Shown here: one piece after another, positions 8,268-15,139 of the stretch
Layout: each line of letters begins with the position of its first letter
Position numbering within the stretch: position 1 is the first letter of the stretch
Assembly: GCA_903848465.1 (NCBI GenBank)
Contig: CAINGK010000130.1
Coordinates: 1-37,554, forward strand
Reading direction: 5' to 3'
Length of the DNA stretch: 37,554 nucleotides
From: an uncultured Verrucomicrobiota bacterium
GTDB lineage: Bacteria > Verrucomicrobiota > Verrucomicrobiia > Verrucomicrobiales > Verrucomicrobiaceae
The notes under the pieces: generated by a model
Database searches by the model: none
Told to the model about the DNA's origin: nothing
Seen by the model: only the letters and a program-made list of their open reading frames with translations
Program-made: the position numbers and the translations under genes

Positions 8268-8870
8268 CTAGAAATGATCGCGGATGACGACTTCGTCGTA
8301 GGAGAGCTGTCCTCCTTTGGGCCATGGGGGCTGGGTGGCTTTGCCGATGGCAAGCATGAAGGAGATGACGTGGTCTTCGGGGAGTTTGATGATTTTGCCG
8401 ACGGCGTCGAAGTCGAAGCCGTCCATGGGGGAGGAGTCGTAGTCCATGGCTTTGGCGGCAAGCATGAGGGTCATGCCTGCGAAGGCGCAGGAGCGCATGC
8501 ATTCATCGCGCTGGACCTGATCGCGGCCTTCATAGTACTGGCCGATGGCGGGCACGAGGAAGTCTTGAATGGGCTGGGCTGCATTTTTCCAGTAGCGGGC
8601 GGGTTCTTTTTTCCACGCGTCTTTGTCAGCGCACATGACGATGAGCAGCGAGGCATCAGTGATTTGCGCCTGATCCCAGCCGACGGTGCGAATTTGTTTT
8701 CTTACTTCAGGATCGAGCACGGTGACGAAGCGCCAGTTTTGAATGTTGAAGGCGGTAGGGGACAGCATCGCGGCTTCGAGAAGCTGGCGGATCTCCGAAT
8801 CAGTCATGCGGTGGGCGGGATCGTAACTTTTGACTGAGCGGCGGGCGGCGATGGCTTCGAGAGTGTGCAT
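8268..8870 (-). CDS. Nitroreductase family protein
   Basis: With the ATG at 8870 the protein is 200 residues and starts MHTLEAIAARRSVKSYDP. The RRS motif at residues 10-12 is the FMN-phosphate contact of this family. A further family feature is the block AAMLSPTAFNIQNWRF (about 48-63), where nitroreductases bind the flavin. Enzymes of this type use NAD(P)H to reduce quinones, nitroaromatics or other electrophiles. Eight cytosines abut the start codon, so there is no Shine-Dalgarno sequence. It is the last gene of the redox series, 17 bp after the rhodanese-like/YceI gene. Substrate unknown. Confidence 0.9.
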   Translation of the reverse strand: MHTLEAIAARRSVKSYDPAHRMTDSEIRQLLEAAMLSPTAFNIQNWRFVTVLDPEVRKQIRTVGWDQAQITDASLLIVMCADKDAWKKEPARYWKNAAQPIQDFLVPAIGQYYEGRDQVQRDECMRSCAFAGMTLMLAAKAMDYDSSPMDGFDFDAVGKIIKLPEDHVISFMLAIGKATQPPWPKGGQLSYDEVVIRDHF

Positions 8871-8887
8871 GGGGGGGGAGTTTAAAG

Positions 8888-9781
8888 TTACGCGCGTTTT
8901 GCGTGAAGTTTGATGTGGAGGTGGACGTGGTCGTTGACGACGTGTTTGCCGAGGAAGGCGAAGAGCTTGCCGGAGCCGTAGTGGCTGCCGAACTGGGTGC
9001 GGTCGAGCTCGAACTGCACCTGGCCGGTGAGATGATCGGCGTCTGCGGCGGCGATGACGGCGGGGAAGCTCAATGGTTTTGAAACGCCACGCAGGGTCAT
9101 GCTGCCATGGAGCGTGTAGTTGGGGGTGCCGGGCGTGCATGACTGCAGCGGATCTGTGCGGTCGCAGACGAACTCTGCGGTGGGGAAACGGTCCACGGCG
9201 AAGAAGTCGTCATCGCGCAGATGGCGGATGAGCATGGCGTTGTAGGCTGTGTCCACGAGGTCTTCACAGGCGATGCTGTTCATGTCGATGATGAAGCGGG
9301 CGGACTGGAGGACGCCGTTTTGAACTTCGATGTGGCCGCTAGCGAGCTTCAGGGTGCCTTGATGGTGATTGAAGAGATTGCGACCGGTCCAGCGCACGAC
9401 GCTGATTTCGGTGTCGATCTCGTAGTGGCCTTGGGGTGTTGCCAGGCAAGCCTCGGCGTGGGTTCCTTCGAGAGGGAGACTGTTCTGCCGCCATTCGGCG
9501 ATGCCGCCGGTGAAAGCGGTGACGTTGGTGTAGCCGACCTTGGTCAGTTTTTCGGCTGCGGTAACTGCATCCAAGGAATCGCCGCCTGCGCCATAGACGA
9601 TGACGGGTGAGGTTTTGTCGGGCACGAGTTCGGCTACTTTCGCGAGGAATACCATTTCATACACGCAGGCATTCACGGCACCGGGCAGATGCTCGCATTC
9701 GAAGTGGTCCTCGGGCAGGACGTGGACGAGTGTGGCGGTGTTCTGCTGCGCCTGGAGCTCAGTGATGGAGAGCGTTTTCAT
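8888..9781 (-). CDS. Fusion of an inactive rhodanese-like domain and a YceI domain
   Basis: The 297-residue protein has an N-terminal rhodanese-like domain (residues 5-105) and a C-terminal YceI lipocalin-like domain (about 118-297, beginning GHYEIDTEISVVRWTGRNLF). YceI proteins bind polyisoprenoid chains, including quinones. Active rhodaneses carry a catalytic cysteine after the VxxY strand; here the equivalent stretch reads VYGAGGDS (62-69) with glycine at that place. The rhodanese part is therefore probably a binding or regulatory domain. No signal peptide is visible, although most YceI proteins are periplasmic. The start overlaps the VOC gene stop (ATGA), so the two are coupled. Confidence 0.88.
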   Translation of the reverse strand: MKTLSITELQAQQNTATLVHVLPEDHFECEHLPGAVNACVYEMVFLAKVAELVPDKTSPVIVYGAGGDSLDAVTAAEKLTKVGYTNVTAFTGGIAEWRQNSLPLEGTHAEACLATPQGHYEIDTEISVVRWTGRNLFNHHQGTLKLASGHIEVQNGVLQSARFIIDMNSIACEDLVDTAYNAMLIRHLRDDDFFAVDRFPTAEFVCDRTDPLQSCTPGTPNYTLHGSMTLRGVSKPLSFPAVIAAADADHLTGQVQFELDRTQFGSHYGSGKLFAFLGKHVVNDHVHLHIKLHAKRA

Positions 9782-10272
9782 GGTTGTGATGGAGCTTCCG
9801 CGAGAAGGGCGTCGAGATCGAAGGGGCCGGTGGTCATGGTGAGTTCTCCTTTGGCGTCGCGCGGCCATGCGGAGGGATCGCGGTCGACGTAGAGTTCGAT
9901 GCCGTTGTCGTCAGGATCGCGAAGGTAGAGGGCTTCGCTGACACCGTGGTCGGAGGCACCGTCGAGGGGGATTTTGTTTTTAATGAGGCGGCGCAGGGCA
10001 TCTGCCAGAGAGGCGCGGTCAGGGTAGAGAATGGCGACGTGATAGAGGCCGGTGGTGCCGTGTGGCGGGGCTTTGCCGCCACGGCTTTCCCATGTGTTGA
10101 GGCCGATGTGGTGATGATACCCGCCAGCAGACACGAAGGCGGCCTGGGTGCCGTAGCGCTGGGTGAGCTCGAAACCGAGGACGCCGCAGTAGAAAGCGAG
10201 GGCGCGCTCCAGATCGGCCACCTTCAGATGAACGTGGCCGATGCGGACAGCGGGGTGGATGGGGGTGCTCAT
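9778..10272 (-). CDS. VOC-family extradiol dioxygenase/glyoxalase-like protein
   Basis: This 164-residue vicinal oxygen chelate protein starts MSTPIHPAVRIGHVHLKVAD. Candidate metal ligands are His13 or His15 in GHVHLKV, His78 in LYHVAI and Glu126 in NGIELYVD, the pattern of catechol-2,3-dioxygenases such as Bacillus CatE and MhqO as well as glyoxalases. A second cluster, YHHHIGLN, near residue 52 is also typical of CatE-like proteins. In Bacillus such enzymes open the ring of catechols or quinols alongside DoxX-family and nitroreductase partners, as found here. It begins 1 bp after the Old Yellow Enzyme stop and overlaps the next gene by ATGA. The substrate is inferred. Confidence 0.85.
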   Translation of the reverse strand: MSTPIHPAVRIGHVHLKVADLERALAFYCGVLGFELTQRYGTQAAFVSAGGYHHHIGLNTWESRGGKAPPHGTTGLYHVAILYPDRASLADALRRLIKNKIPLDGASDHGVSEALYLRDPDDNGIELYVDRDPSAWPRDAKGELTMTTGPFDLDALLAEAPSQP

Positions 10273-10273
10273 A

Positions 10274-11353
10274 TCAAGCGGCGCTGAGCGCGGGATAATC
10301 GGTGTAACCTTCCGCGCCCGGCGAGTAGAACTTCGCAGCATTCGGAGCGTTGAGCGCGGCTTTGGCAGCGATGCGTGCAGGAAGATCGGGATTGGCGAGG
10401 AAGCTGGTGCCGAAGGCGACGGCGTCCAGTTTGCCGGCACTGATGGCCTGGCCGGCTTCGTCGGCGGTGTAGCCCATGTTGCCAATGAGCGCACCTTTGA
10501 AGGCTGCGCGGGCGGGCGTCATCACATCTCCCTGCTGGGCCTGGAAGAAGTCGCTGCGCATGACGTGGAGATAGGCGATGCCTCGAGCATTGCACTGACC
10601 GGCCACATAGGTCGTAATGCCGACGGGATCACTGTCGAGCATGCTGTTGTAACTGTTGAGCGGAGAGATGCGGAGGCCTACGCGATCAGCGCCCCAGACG
10701 CCGATGACCGCATCCAGCACTTCGAACATCAAGCGGGCGCGATTTTCGATAGAGCCACCGTAAGGGCCCGACCGTTTGTTGGAGCCATCGCGCAGGAACT
10801 CATCGAGAAGGTAACCATTCGCGCCATGCACCTCCACGCCGTCGAAGCCAGCGGCTTTGGCATTCTCGGCGGCGTGTTGGAAGCCCGCAACGATGCCGGG
10901 GAGTTCGTCTTCGCGCAGTTCACGCGGGGTGACGTAGGGCTTCTTGCCCTCAGGGGTATGAACTTCGTCCCCGACAATGGGGAGGGCACTGGGAGCAACA
11001 GGTTGTGCGCCGCCATTGAGCAAAGGATGGCAGGCACGGCCACCGTGCCAGATTTGCAGCACGATCTGACCGCCTTTGGCATGGACGGCATCCGTGACGA
11101 CCTTCCAGCCTTTGACCTGGGCCTCGGAGTAGATACCCGGCTCCATCCAGAAGGAGGAGTTGCCTTCCATGGCCATGGTGGCTTCAGCAATGATGAGACC
11201 GGCGCTGGCGCGCTGTGAGTAGTACTCCGCCATCAAGGGAGTGGGGACATGATCGGCATCGGCACGGCAACGAGTGAGCGGAGCCATGAGAATGCGATTG
11301 GGCAGATGAAGAGCACCGGCTTGAAGGGGCGAGAAGAGACTGGCGTGGGACAT
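10274..11353 (-). CDS. Old Yellow Enzyme family alkene reductase
   Basis: The 359-residue FMN-dependent (beta/alpha)8-barrel enzyme of the NemA/XenB type reduces activated C=C bonds in enones, quinones, nitro-compounds or maleimides with NAD(P)H. Visible features are the FMN contact Thr27 in APLTRCRA, QIWHGGR at 100-106, and the substrate anion-binding pair His176/Asn179 in VHGANGYL. DGSNKRSGPYGG follows, a hallmark of the NemA subgroup. The ATG at 11353 gives the family's usual N terminus (MSHASLFSPLQAG). A series of 10-bp repeats covers the bases just upstream of the start, and a strong terminator separates it from DoxX, so it probably has its own promoter. Confidence 0.95.
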   Translation of the reverse strand: MSHASLFSPLQAGALHLPNRILMAPLTRCRADADHVPTPLMAEYYSQRASAGLIIAEATMAMEGNSSFWMEPGIYSEAQVKGWKVVTDAVHAKGGQIVLQIWHGGRACHPLLNGGAQPVAPSALPIVGDEVHTPEGKKPYVTPRELREDELPGIVAGFQHAAENAKAAGFDGVEVHGANGYLLDEFLRDGSNKRSGPYGGSIENRARLMFEVLDAVIGVWGADRVGLRISPLNSYNSMLDSDPVGITTYVAGQCNARGIAYLHVMRSDFFQAQQGDVMTPARAAFKGALIGNMGYTADEAGQAISAGKLDAVAFGTSFLANPDLPARIAAKAALNAPNAAKFYSPGAEGYTDYPALSAA

Positions 11354-11360
11354 GGCGGGG

Positions 11361-11410
11361 GGAGTTTGCGATTGTTGGCGATGGTTTGCGATTGTTGGCA
11401 GTTGTTTTAG
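11361..11410. repeat. 10-bp-periodic repeat upstream of the alkene reductase
   Basis: Five consecutive 10-bp units on the plus strand read GGAGTTTGCG ATTGTTGGCG ATGGTTTGCG ATTGTTGGCA GTTGTTTTAG; units two and four match at nine of ten bases. The block ends 7 bp before the start codon at 11353. A related block stands upstream of the DoxX gene (11861-11908). The 10-bp spacing equals one helical turn, which would suit cooperative protein binding, but simple slippage is an alternative. Confidence 0.75.
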
Positions 11411-11426
11411 GAGCCAACAAGCTTGC

Positions 11427-11462
11427 AAAAGCGGGCCGGATTCAGTGACGAATCCGGCCCGC
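11427..11462 (-). terminator. Strong terminator after DoxX
   Basis: A perfect 13-bp stem (GCGGGCCGGATTC with GAATCCGGCCCGC) and 6-nt loop is followed on the minus strand by TTTT. It lies 11 bp after the DoxX stop codon and should end the pirin-DoxX transcript. Confidence 0.9.
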
Positions 11463-11473
11463 GTGGGGATGCC

Positions 11474-11851
11474 TTATTTTGCGGCGAAGAGGGTGCTGAG
11501 GTAGTCTTTGCGGCCGGAGAGGGCCACGAGGGAGAGGACTCCCAGGACTACTGGCATTTCATAGCCTCCTTTGACGAGGAAGAAGTGGTAGAGAGCAATG
11601 TTTACCACGACTGGTCCGACGAGGGTGAGGGCGAGGTTTGTAAAGCGGCCACTGAGAAGCAGCACTCCGCCAGTCACTTCCAAGACCTTCACCACGGTGA
11701 GGTAGCCGCTGCCGTAGATGGCGAACATGAAGTTAGCGGCAGGGCCTTCGGGTGGCGGAGGAATCGGGATGAAGTGGAGCCACATGTTGGCACCGAAGAC
11801 GGTGAAGATGAGGCCGAGGAGGAGGCGGGCGATGGTGGGGATGTGTTTCAT
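11474..11851 (-). CDS. DoxX-family membrane protein
   Basis: The 125-residue protein has four hydrophobic helices (about residues 5-22, 45-68, 75-95 and 98-115), the size and topology of the DoxX/DoxD-like family. Relatives such as Bacillus CatD and MhqP are encoded beside ring-cleaving dioxygenases and contribute to resistance against quinones; DoxX in Mycobacterium partners superoxide dismutase. The ATG at 11851 begins MKHIPTIARLLLGL; a longer upstream reading frame lacks protein-like character. It follows the pirin gene by 55 bp, a gap filled by a 10-bp-periodic repeat, and is followed by a strong terminator. Confidence 0.88.
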   Translation of the reverse strand: MKHIPTIARLLLGLIFTVFGANMWLHFIPIPPPPEGPAANFMFAIYGSGYLTVVKVLEVTGGVLLLSGRFTNLALTLVGPVVVNIALYHFFLVKGGYEMPVVLGVLSLVALSGRKDYLSTLFAAK

Positions 11852-11860
11852 ATGGGAGGG

Positions 11861-11908
11861 GAGTTGACGGTGGTTTACGGTTGTTGACGATGGTTGACTG
11901 TTGTTTTC
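11861..11908. repeat. 10-bp-periodic repeat between pirin and DoxX
   Basis: Five 10-bp units on the plus strand read GAGTTGACGG TGGTTTACGG TTGTTGACGA TGGTTGACTG TTGTTTTCAA, related to the block at 11361-11410. It begins 9 bp before the DoxX ATG and runs into the pirin stop codon, filling the intergenic space. Confidence 0.75.
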
Positions 11909-12608
11909 AAGCGAGGTCGAAGAGGAGGGCTTCGGTGGGTTGGGTGGCGGAGAGGGTGAGGGTGCCGGAGTCGTCGGTGCTGACGGCGTCGCCGGGATGG
12001 AGGGTGGTGCCATTGACGGTGAGGGTGCCTTTGATGAGCTGGAGCCAGGTGCCGCGACCGGCGGTGACTTCGTGGGTGGTGGATTTGCCTGCTTCAAGAC
12101 GCACGCGGTAGATGTCGGCGTCTTGATGGATGGTGGCGGAGCCGTCGCGGCCGTCGGAGGAGATGACGAGAACTTTCTCGGCGGTTTCATGCTCGGGCTT
12201 GGGATGCCATTCGGTGTAGCTGGGTTTCAGGCCGTTTTGACGCGGGCGAATCCAGATTTGGAGGAGGCTGCCAGGTTCAGTCTGGGAGGGATTGAACTCG
12301 CTGTGGGTGACACCGCTGCCGGCGCTCATGAGCTGGATCTGACCAGGGAGGAGAGTGCGGGCGGTGCCCATGCTGTCCTTGTGCGCGAGTGCGCCGGAGA
12401 GGATGTAGCTGAAGATTTCCATGTCGCGATGCGGATGGGTGGGGAATCCAGCGCCGCCGGTGATGACGTCCTGATTGATCACACGCAGGCTGCGGAAGCC
12501 CATGTGCGCCGGATCGTAGTAGTCGGCAAAGCTGAAGGTGTGGTAGCTGTCGAGCCAGCCGTGGTTGGCATGGCCGCGTTCGTTGGAGAGGCGAAGATTG
12601 AGTTTCAT
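11907..12608 (-). CDS. Pirin family protein (bicupin)
   Basis: The 233-residue bicupin starts MKLNLRLSNERGHANHGWLD, typical of the bacterial pirin/YhaK group. The iron-binding set in the N-terminal cupin is complete: His58 and His60 in THPHRDME, His102 and Glu104 in VTHSEFN. Bacterial pirins can act as quercetin 2,3-dioxygenases or as redox sensors. The C-terminal cupin (about 135-233) has the usual degenerate site. It is the first gene of the redox run, 102 bp after the DUF1501 stop. A 15-bp homopolymer lies in that gap. Transcription continues into DoxX. Confidence 0.95.
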   Translation of the reverse strand: MKLNLRLSNERGHANHGWLDSYHTFSFADYYDPAHMGFRSLRVINQDVITGGAGFPTHPHRDMEIFSYILSGALAHKDSMGTARTLLPGQIQLMSAGSGVTHSEFNPSQTEPGSLLQIWIRPRQNGLKPSYTEWHPKPEHETAEKVLVISSDGRDGSATIHQDADIYRVRLEAGKSTTHEVTAGRGTWLQLIKGTLTVNGTTLHPGDAVSTDDSGTLTLSATQPTEALLFDLA

Positions 12609-12689
12609 AACGACGCTGCATTCGCGCCGCCGCCGTCATTCCTCCAATGCCACTTGCTTCACAAGTTCATGCCGGCAGGTAATGAAATG

Positions 12690-12704
12690 CCCCCCCCCCC
12701 CCCC
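12690..12704. repeat. 15-bp poly-C (poly-G on the coding strand) tract
   Basis: Fifteen consecutive C on the plus strand lie 6 bp past the DUF1501 stop codon and about 80 bp upstream of the pirin start. Tracts of this length are prone to slippage and are a classic site of phase variation when they fall inside a promoter or coding region. Here the tract is intergenic. Its exact length may also be affected by sequencing error. Confidence 0.7.
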
Positions 12705-12710
12705 TCTTCT

Positions 12711-14144
12711 TCAGCCAAACAACTCGGTCAGCGGCTTGCCTTCATCCAGCAAGTTGTAGGCCCGACCGAGCTTGTCTTTGGCTTCGAGGTCCTGGACGCC
12801 CATGGCATAATAGACGGTCTTGGTGATGTCCTCGGGGTAAATCGGGCGGTCTTTGGGCTGTTCGGCGCGCGCGTCGGTTTCGCCGACTACCTGGCCGCCG
12901 CGAATACCAGCACCTGCCATGAGCACGCTCATGCAGGAGGTCCAATGATCGCGGCCCGCACCGAGCGTGCCGCCGGAGCGGCGGTCGCCGACTTTGGGCA
13001 TGCGGCCCATTTCGCTGGTGACGAGGACGAGGGTTTCATCGAGCAAACCACGACCTGAGAGGTCTTCCATGAAGGCGGAGAAGGCCTGATCAAACTGCGG
13101 CAGGAGGTGCTTTCTCAAGCAGTTAAAGTTGTCGCCATGGGTGTCCCAGCCGCCGGCGCTTTTGCACTTTGCGGCAATGCTTTCGTCTTCCTTCCAGAAG
13201 ACGGTGACAAAGGGGACACCTGCCTCGACGAGGCGACGAGCCATGAGGAGGCTGGTGCCATTGATGGTATTGCCGTAGCGCTCACGCAGTTTTTGCGACT
13301 CCGCCTTGATGTCGAAGGCGTTTGAGGTGCCGTTGGATGACAAGAGGTCAAAGGCACGCTCCTGCTGCTTGACGTAGTTTTGAACGGCGGCTTCGTGATC
13401 GAGCTCGCGCCGGGCTTGATTCATGGCATTGAGCAGCGCGTGGCGATCCTGCATGCGCGCGGCAGTCATGCTGCCGGACATGGAGATCGTGGGCGCGCTG
13501 AAATTCAAGGGTTCGTCGAAGCTGCCGCTGAGATAGAAAGGATCGTGCTCCATGCCGATGCGTCCGGCGAACTGACCGGGGCGGGTGAAGGGTAGCTTGC
13601 TGGGCTTGTGCGGGAGGGAGATGATTTGCGGGAGCGTGGGATGCTGCGGACGCTTCATGCCAACGACACTGCCCATGTAGGGCCAGTCTTCCGGATAGGG
13701 ACGGCGGTCGTTGCCCTGCTGCTTGAAGGTGGGATCAGGGGCGTGGCCGGTAAGGTTGTAGTAATAACCGGCGTGATGATCGCCTGTGGCACGACCGCCG
13801 TCGGTGACGCCGTGAACGAGCGCGAAGTTGTGCGCTTGTTTAGAGAGAAGGGGCAGGTGCTCGCAAAGGCGGATGTCTGCGCCGGTAGTGCGGATGGGTT
13901 TGAACTCACCGCGAAACTCCAGTGGAGCCTCGGGCTTCATGTCCCACATGTCGATGTGCGAAGCACCGCCGCAGAGGAAGAAGAGCACCGTGGCTTTCGC
14001 CGGCTTTGCGAGTGTGGCGGCAGGCACTCCGGGGCCGGTGGAAGCACGCAATGCGGGGCCGAAACGCAGCGATGCCAGTCCCAGCGTCGAGGCCGTGAGA
14101 AAGGCCCGGCGGTCCATGGAGGGACGAAAGAGCGGTGAATCCAT
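12711..14144 (-). CDS. DUF1501 family secreted protein with Tat signal
   Basis: This protein of 477 residues (from the ATG at 14144) belongs to DUF1501, an alkaline-phosphatase/sulfatase-superfamily-like group greatly expanded in Planctomycetes and Verrucomicrobia. The N terminus carries a twin-arginine signal (MDRRAFLTASTLGLASL), so export is folded via Tat. Characteristic blocks are LFFLCGGASHIDMWDMKP, GGWDTHGDNF near the middle, LVLVTSEMGRMPKV, and the end NLLDEGKPLTELFG. A good AGGAGG stands 3 bp before ATG 14144; a GTG at 14165 is an alternative. Such genes are usually paired with a PSD1-type gene; the one in this window is about 20 kb away, so this copy is solitary. Biochemical role unknown. 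Confidence 0.93.
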   Translation of the reverse strand: MDSPLFRPSMDRRAFLTASTLGLASLRFGPALRASTGPGVPAATLAKPAKATVLFFLCGGASHIDMWDMKPEAPLEFRGEFKPIRTTGADIRLCEHLPLLSKQAHNFALVHGVTDGGRATGDHHAGYYYNLTGHAPDPTFKQQGNDRRPYPEDWPYMGSVVGMKRPQHPTLPQIISLPHKPSKLPFTRPGQFAGRIGMEHDPFYLSGSFDEPLNFSAPTISMSGSMTAARMQDRHALLNAMNQARRELDHEAAVQNYVKQQERAFDLLSSNGTSNAFDIKAESQKLRERYGNTINGTSLLMARRLVEAGVPFVTVFWKEDESIAAKCKSAGGWDTHGDNFNCLRKHLLPQFDQAFSAFMEDLSGRGLLDETLVLVTSEMGRMPKVGDRRSGGTLGAGRDHWTSCMSVLMAGAGIRGGQVVGETDARAEQPKDRPIYPEDITKTVYYAMGVQDLEAKDKLGRAYNLLDEGKPLTELFG

Positions 14145-14147
14145 AAG

Positions 14148-14153
14148 CCTCCT
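14148..14153 (-). promoter_or_regulatory. Shine-Dalgarno sequence deciding the DUF1501 start
   Basis: AGGAGG precedes the ATG at 14144 by 3 bp. It supports this start over the GTG seven codons upstream, and it is one of few strong ribosome-binding sites in the window. Confidence 0.6.
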
Positions 14154-14198
14154 ACGTTCATTCACACCATCGCCTTGCCAAGGTGCGGACGATTTGCG

Positions 14199-14213
14199 CA
14201 GACTGCAGGTCTG
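14199..14213. promoter_or_regulatory. Inverted repeat in the DUF1501/LysR divergent gap
   Basis: CAGAC-TGCAG-GTCTG is a 15-bp interrupted palindrome in the 83-bp gap between the divergent DUF1501 and LysR genes, 14 bp before the LysR start. LysR proteins usually bind such dyads (T-N11-A) next to their own gene. Binding here is inferred only from position. Confidence 0.35.
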
Positions 14214-14227
14214 TGGTCTGATCCGGC

Positions 14228-15130
14228 GTGGAATTTCACCAGCTTCGTTACTTCATCGCCGCCGCCGAGGATTTGAGCATTTCGGCTGCGGCCAAGCGGC
14301 TGCATGTGACGCAGCCAGCGCTGAGTCGGCAGATCGCGGTGCTGGAGGCGGAGCTGGCGGTGCCCTTGTTTGACCGCATTCGGAAGCGCATTTATCTCAC
14401 TGAGGCGGGCCGCTTTTTTCTGCCGAAGGCGCGGCAGATCGTGTGCGATGCGGAAACGAGCGCGCAGCAGTTGCGCGAGCAGTATGGCAAGGCACGCCGC
14501 ACGCTGCGGCTGGGATTTCTGGCGCCGTTTCTGGATGATCTGGTGGTGCCTGCGGTGCGTGAGTTCCGGCAGCGGCATCCGAAGGCGCAGGTGAGCTTGT
14601 TTGAGCTGCCCCCGCGCGCGCAACTGGACCGGCTGCGGAATCATGAACTGGACGCCGCGATTCTCGGGAACATTTCGGAGAGTGATCGTGCTTTCTTCAA
14701 CACGCGTACGCTGTCACGCCACAAAATGGCAGCGCTGGTGTCGGAAGATCACGCGCTGGCGAAGAAGAAGTCGATCAAGCTGGCCGCGCTGAAGAATGAG
14801 CGGTGGGTCTCTCTTTCTGATGCGTCGTTTCCGGGGCGCCGTGAGTTTTTGCGCTCGATTTGCCAGCAGGCGGGTTTTGACCCGCAGATCGTCAGTGAAG
14901 TGGATTCACTCGCCATGATGCTCGGAACGGTGACCACCATCGGTGGTGTGGCGTTGATTCCGGAGCATGCGAGCAAGATGCCGCATGGGGGATGTGTGTT
15001 TGTGCCGCTCGCGGCCCCCGTGCCGACCACGGAACTGCTGCTGGTGCTACCGAAGCAGGAGGCCAGCAGGGAGCTCAATACGCTGACAAGCTTGATCGCC
15101 GAACTGGCGGCGCAGATTGCGAAGACTTAA
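14228..15130 (+). CDS. LysR-family transcriptional regulator
   Basis: The 300-residue regulator has the classic N-terminal winged helix-turn-helix (residues 3-62: SISAAAKRLHVTQPALSRQI, then LEAELAVPLFDR and LTEAGRFFLPKA) and a C-terminal LysR substrate-binding domain (about 92-298). The start codon is GTG at 14228, which gives the standard MEFHQLRYF N terminus. It is transcribed divergently from DUF1501 and, behind that, the redox cluster on the minus strand. It could control either. No conserved thiol pair of the OxyR type is obvious; Cys are at about 76, 217 and 258. The effector is unknown. Confidence 0.95.
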   Translation: MEFHQLRYFIAAAEDLSISAAAKRLHVTQPALSRQIAVLEAELAVPLFDRIRKRIYLTEAGRFFLPKARQIVCDAETSAQQLREQYGKARRTLRLGFLAPFLDDLVVPAVREFRQRHPKAQVSLFELPPRAQLDRLRNHELDAAILGNISESDRAFFNTRTLSRHKMAALVSEDHALAKKKSIKLAALKNERWVSLSDASFPGRREFLRSICQQAGFDPQIVSEVDSLAMMLGTVTTIGGVALIPEHASKMPHGGCVFVPLAAPVPTTELLLVLPKQEASRELNTLTSLIAELAAQIAKT

Positions 15131-15139
15131 CTGCGCTTG

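Noticed and set aside
11361..11908. CRISPR-like array
   Set aside because: The units are 10 bp without spacers, and no cas gene is near.
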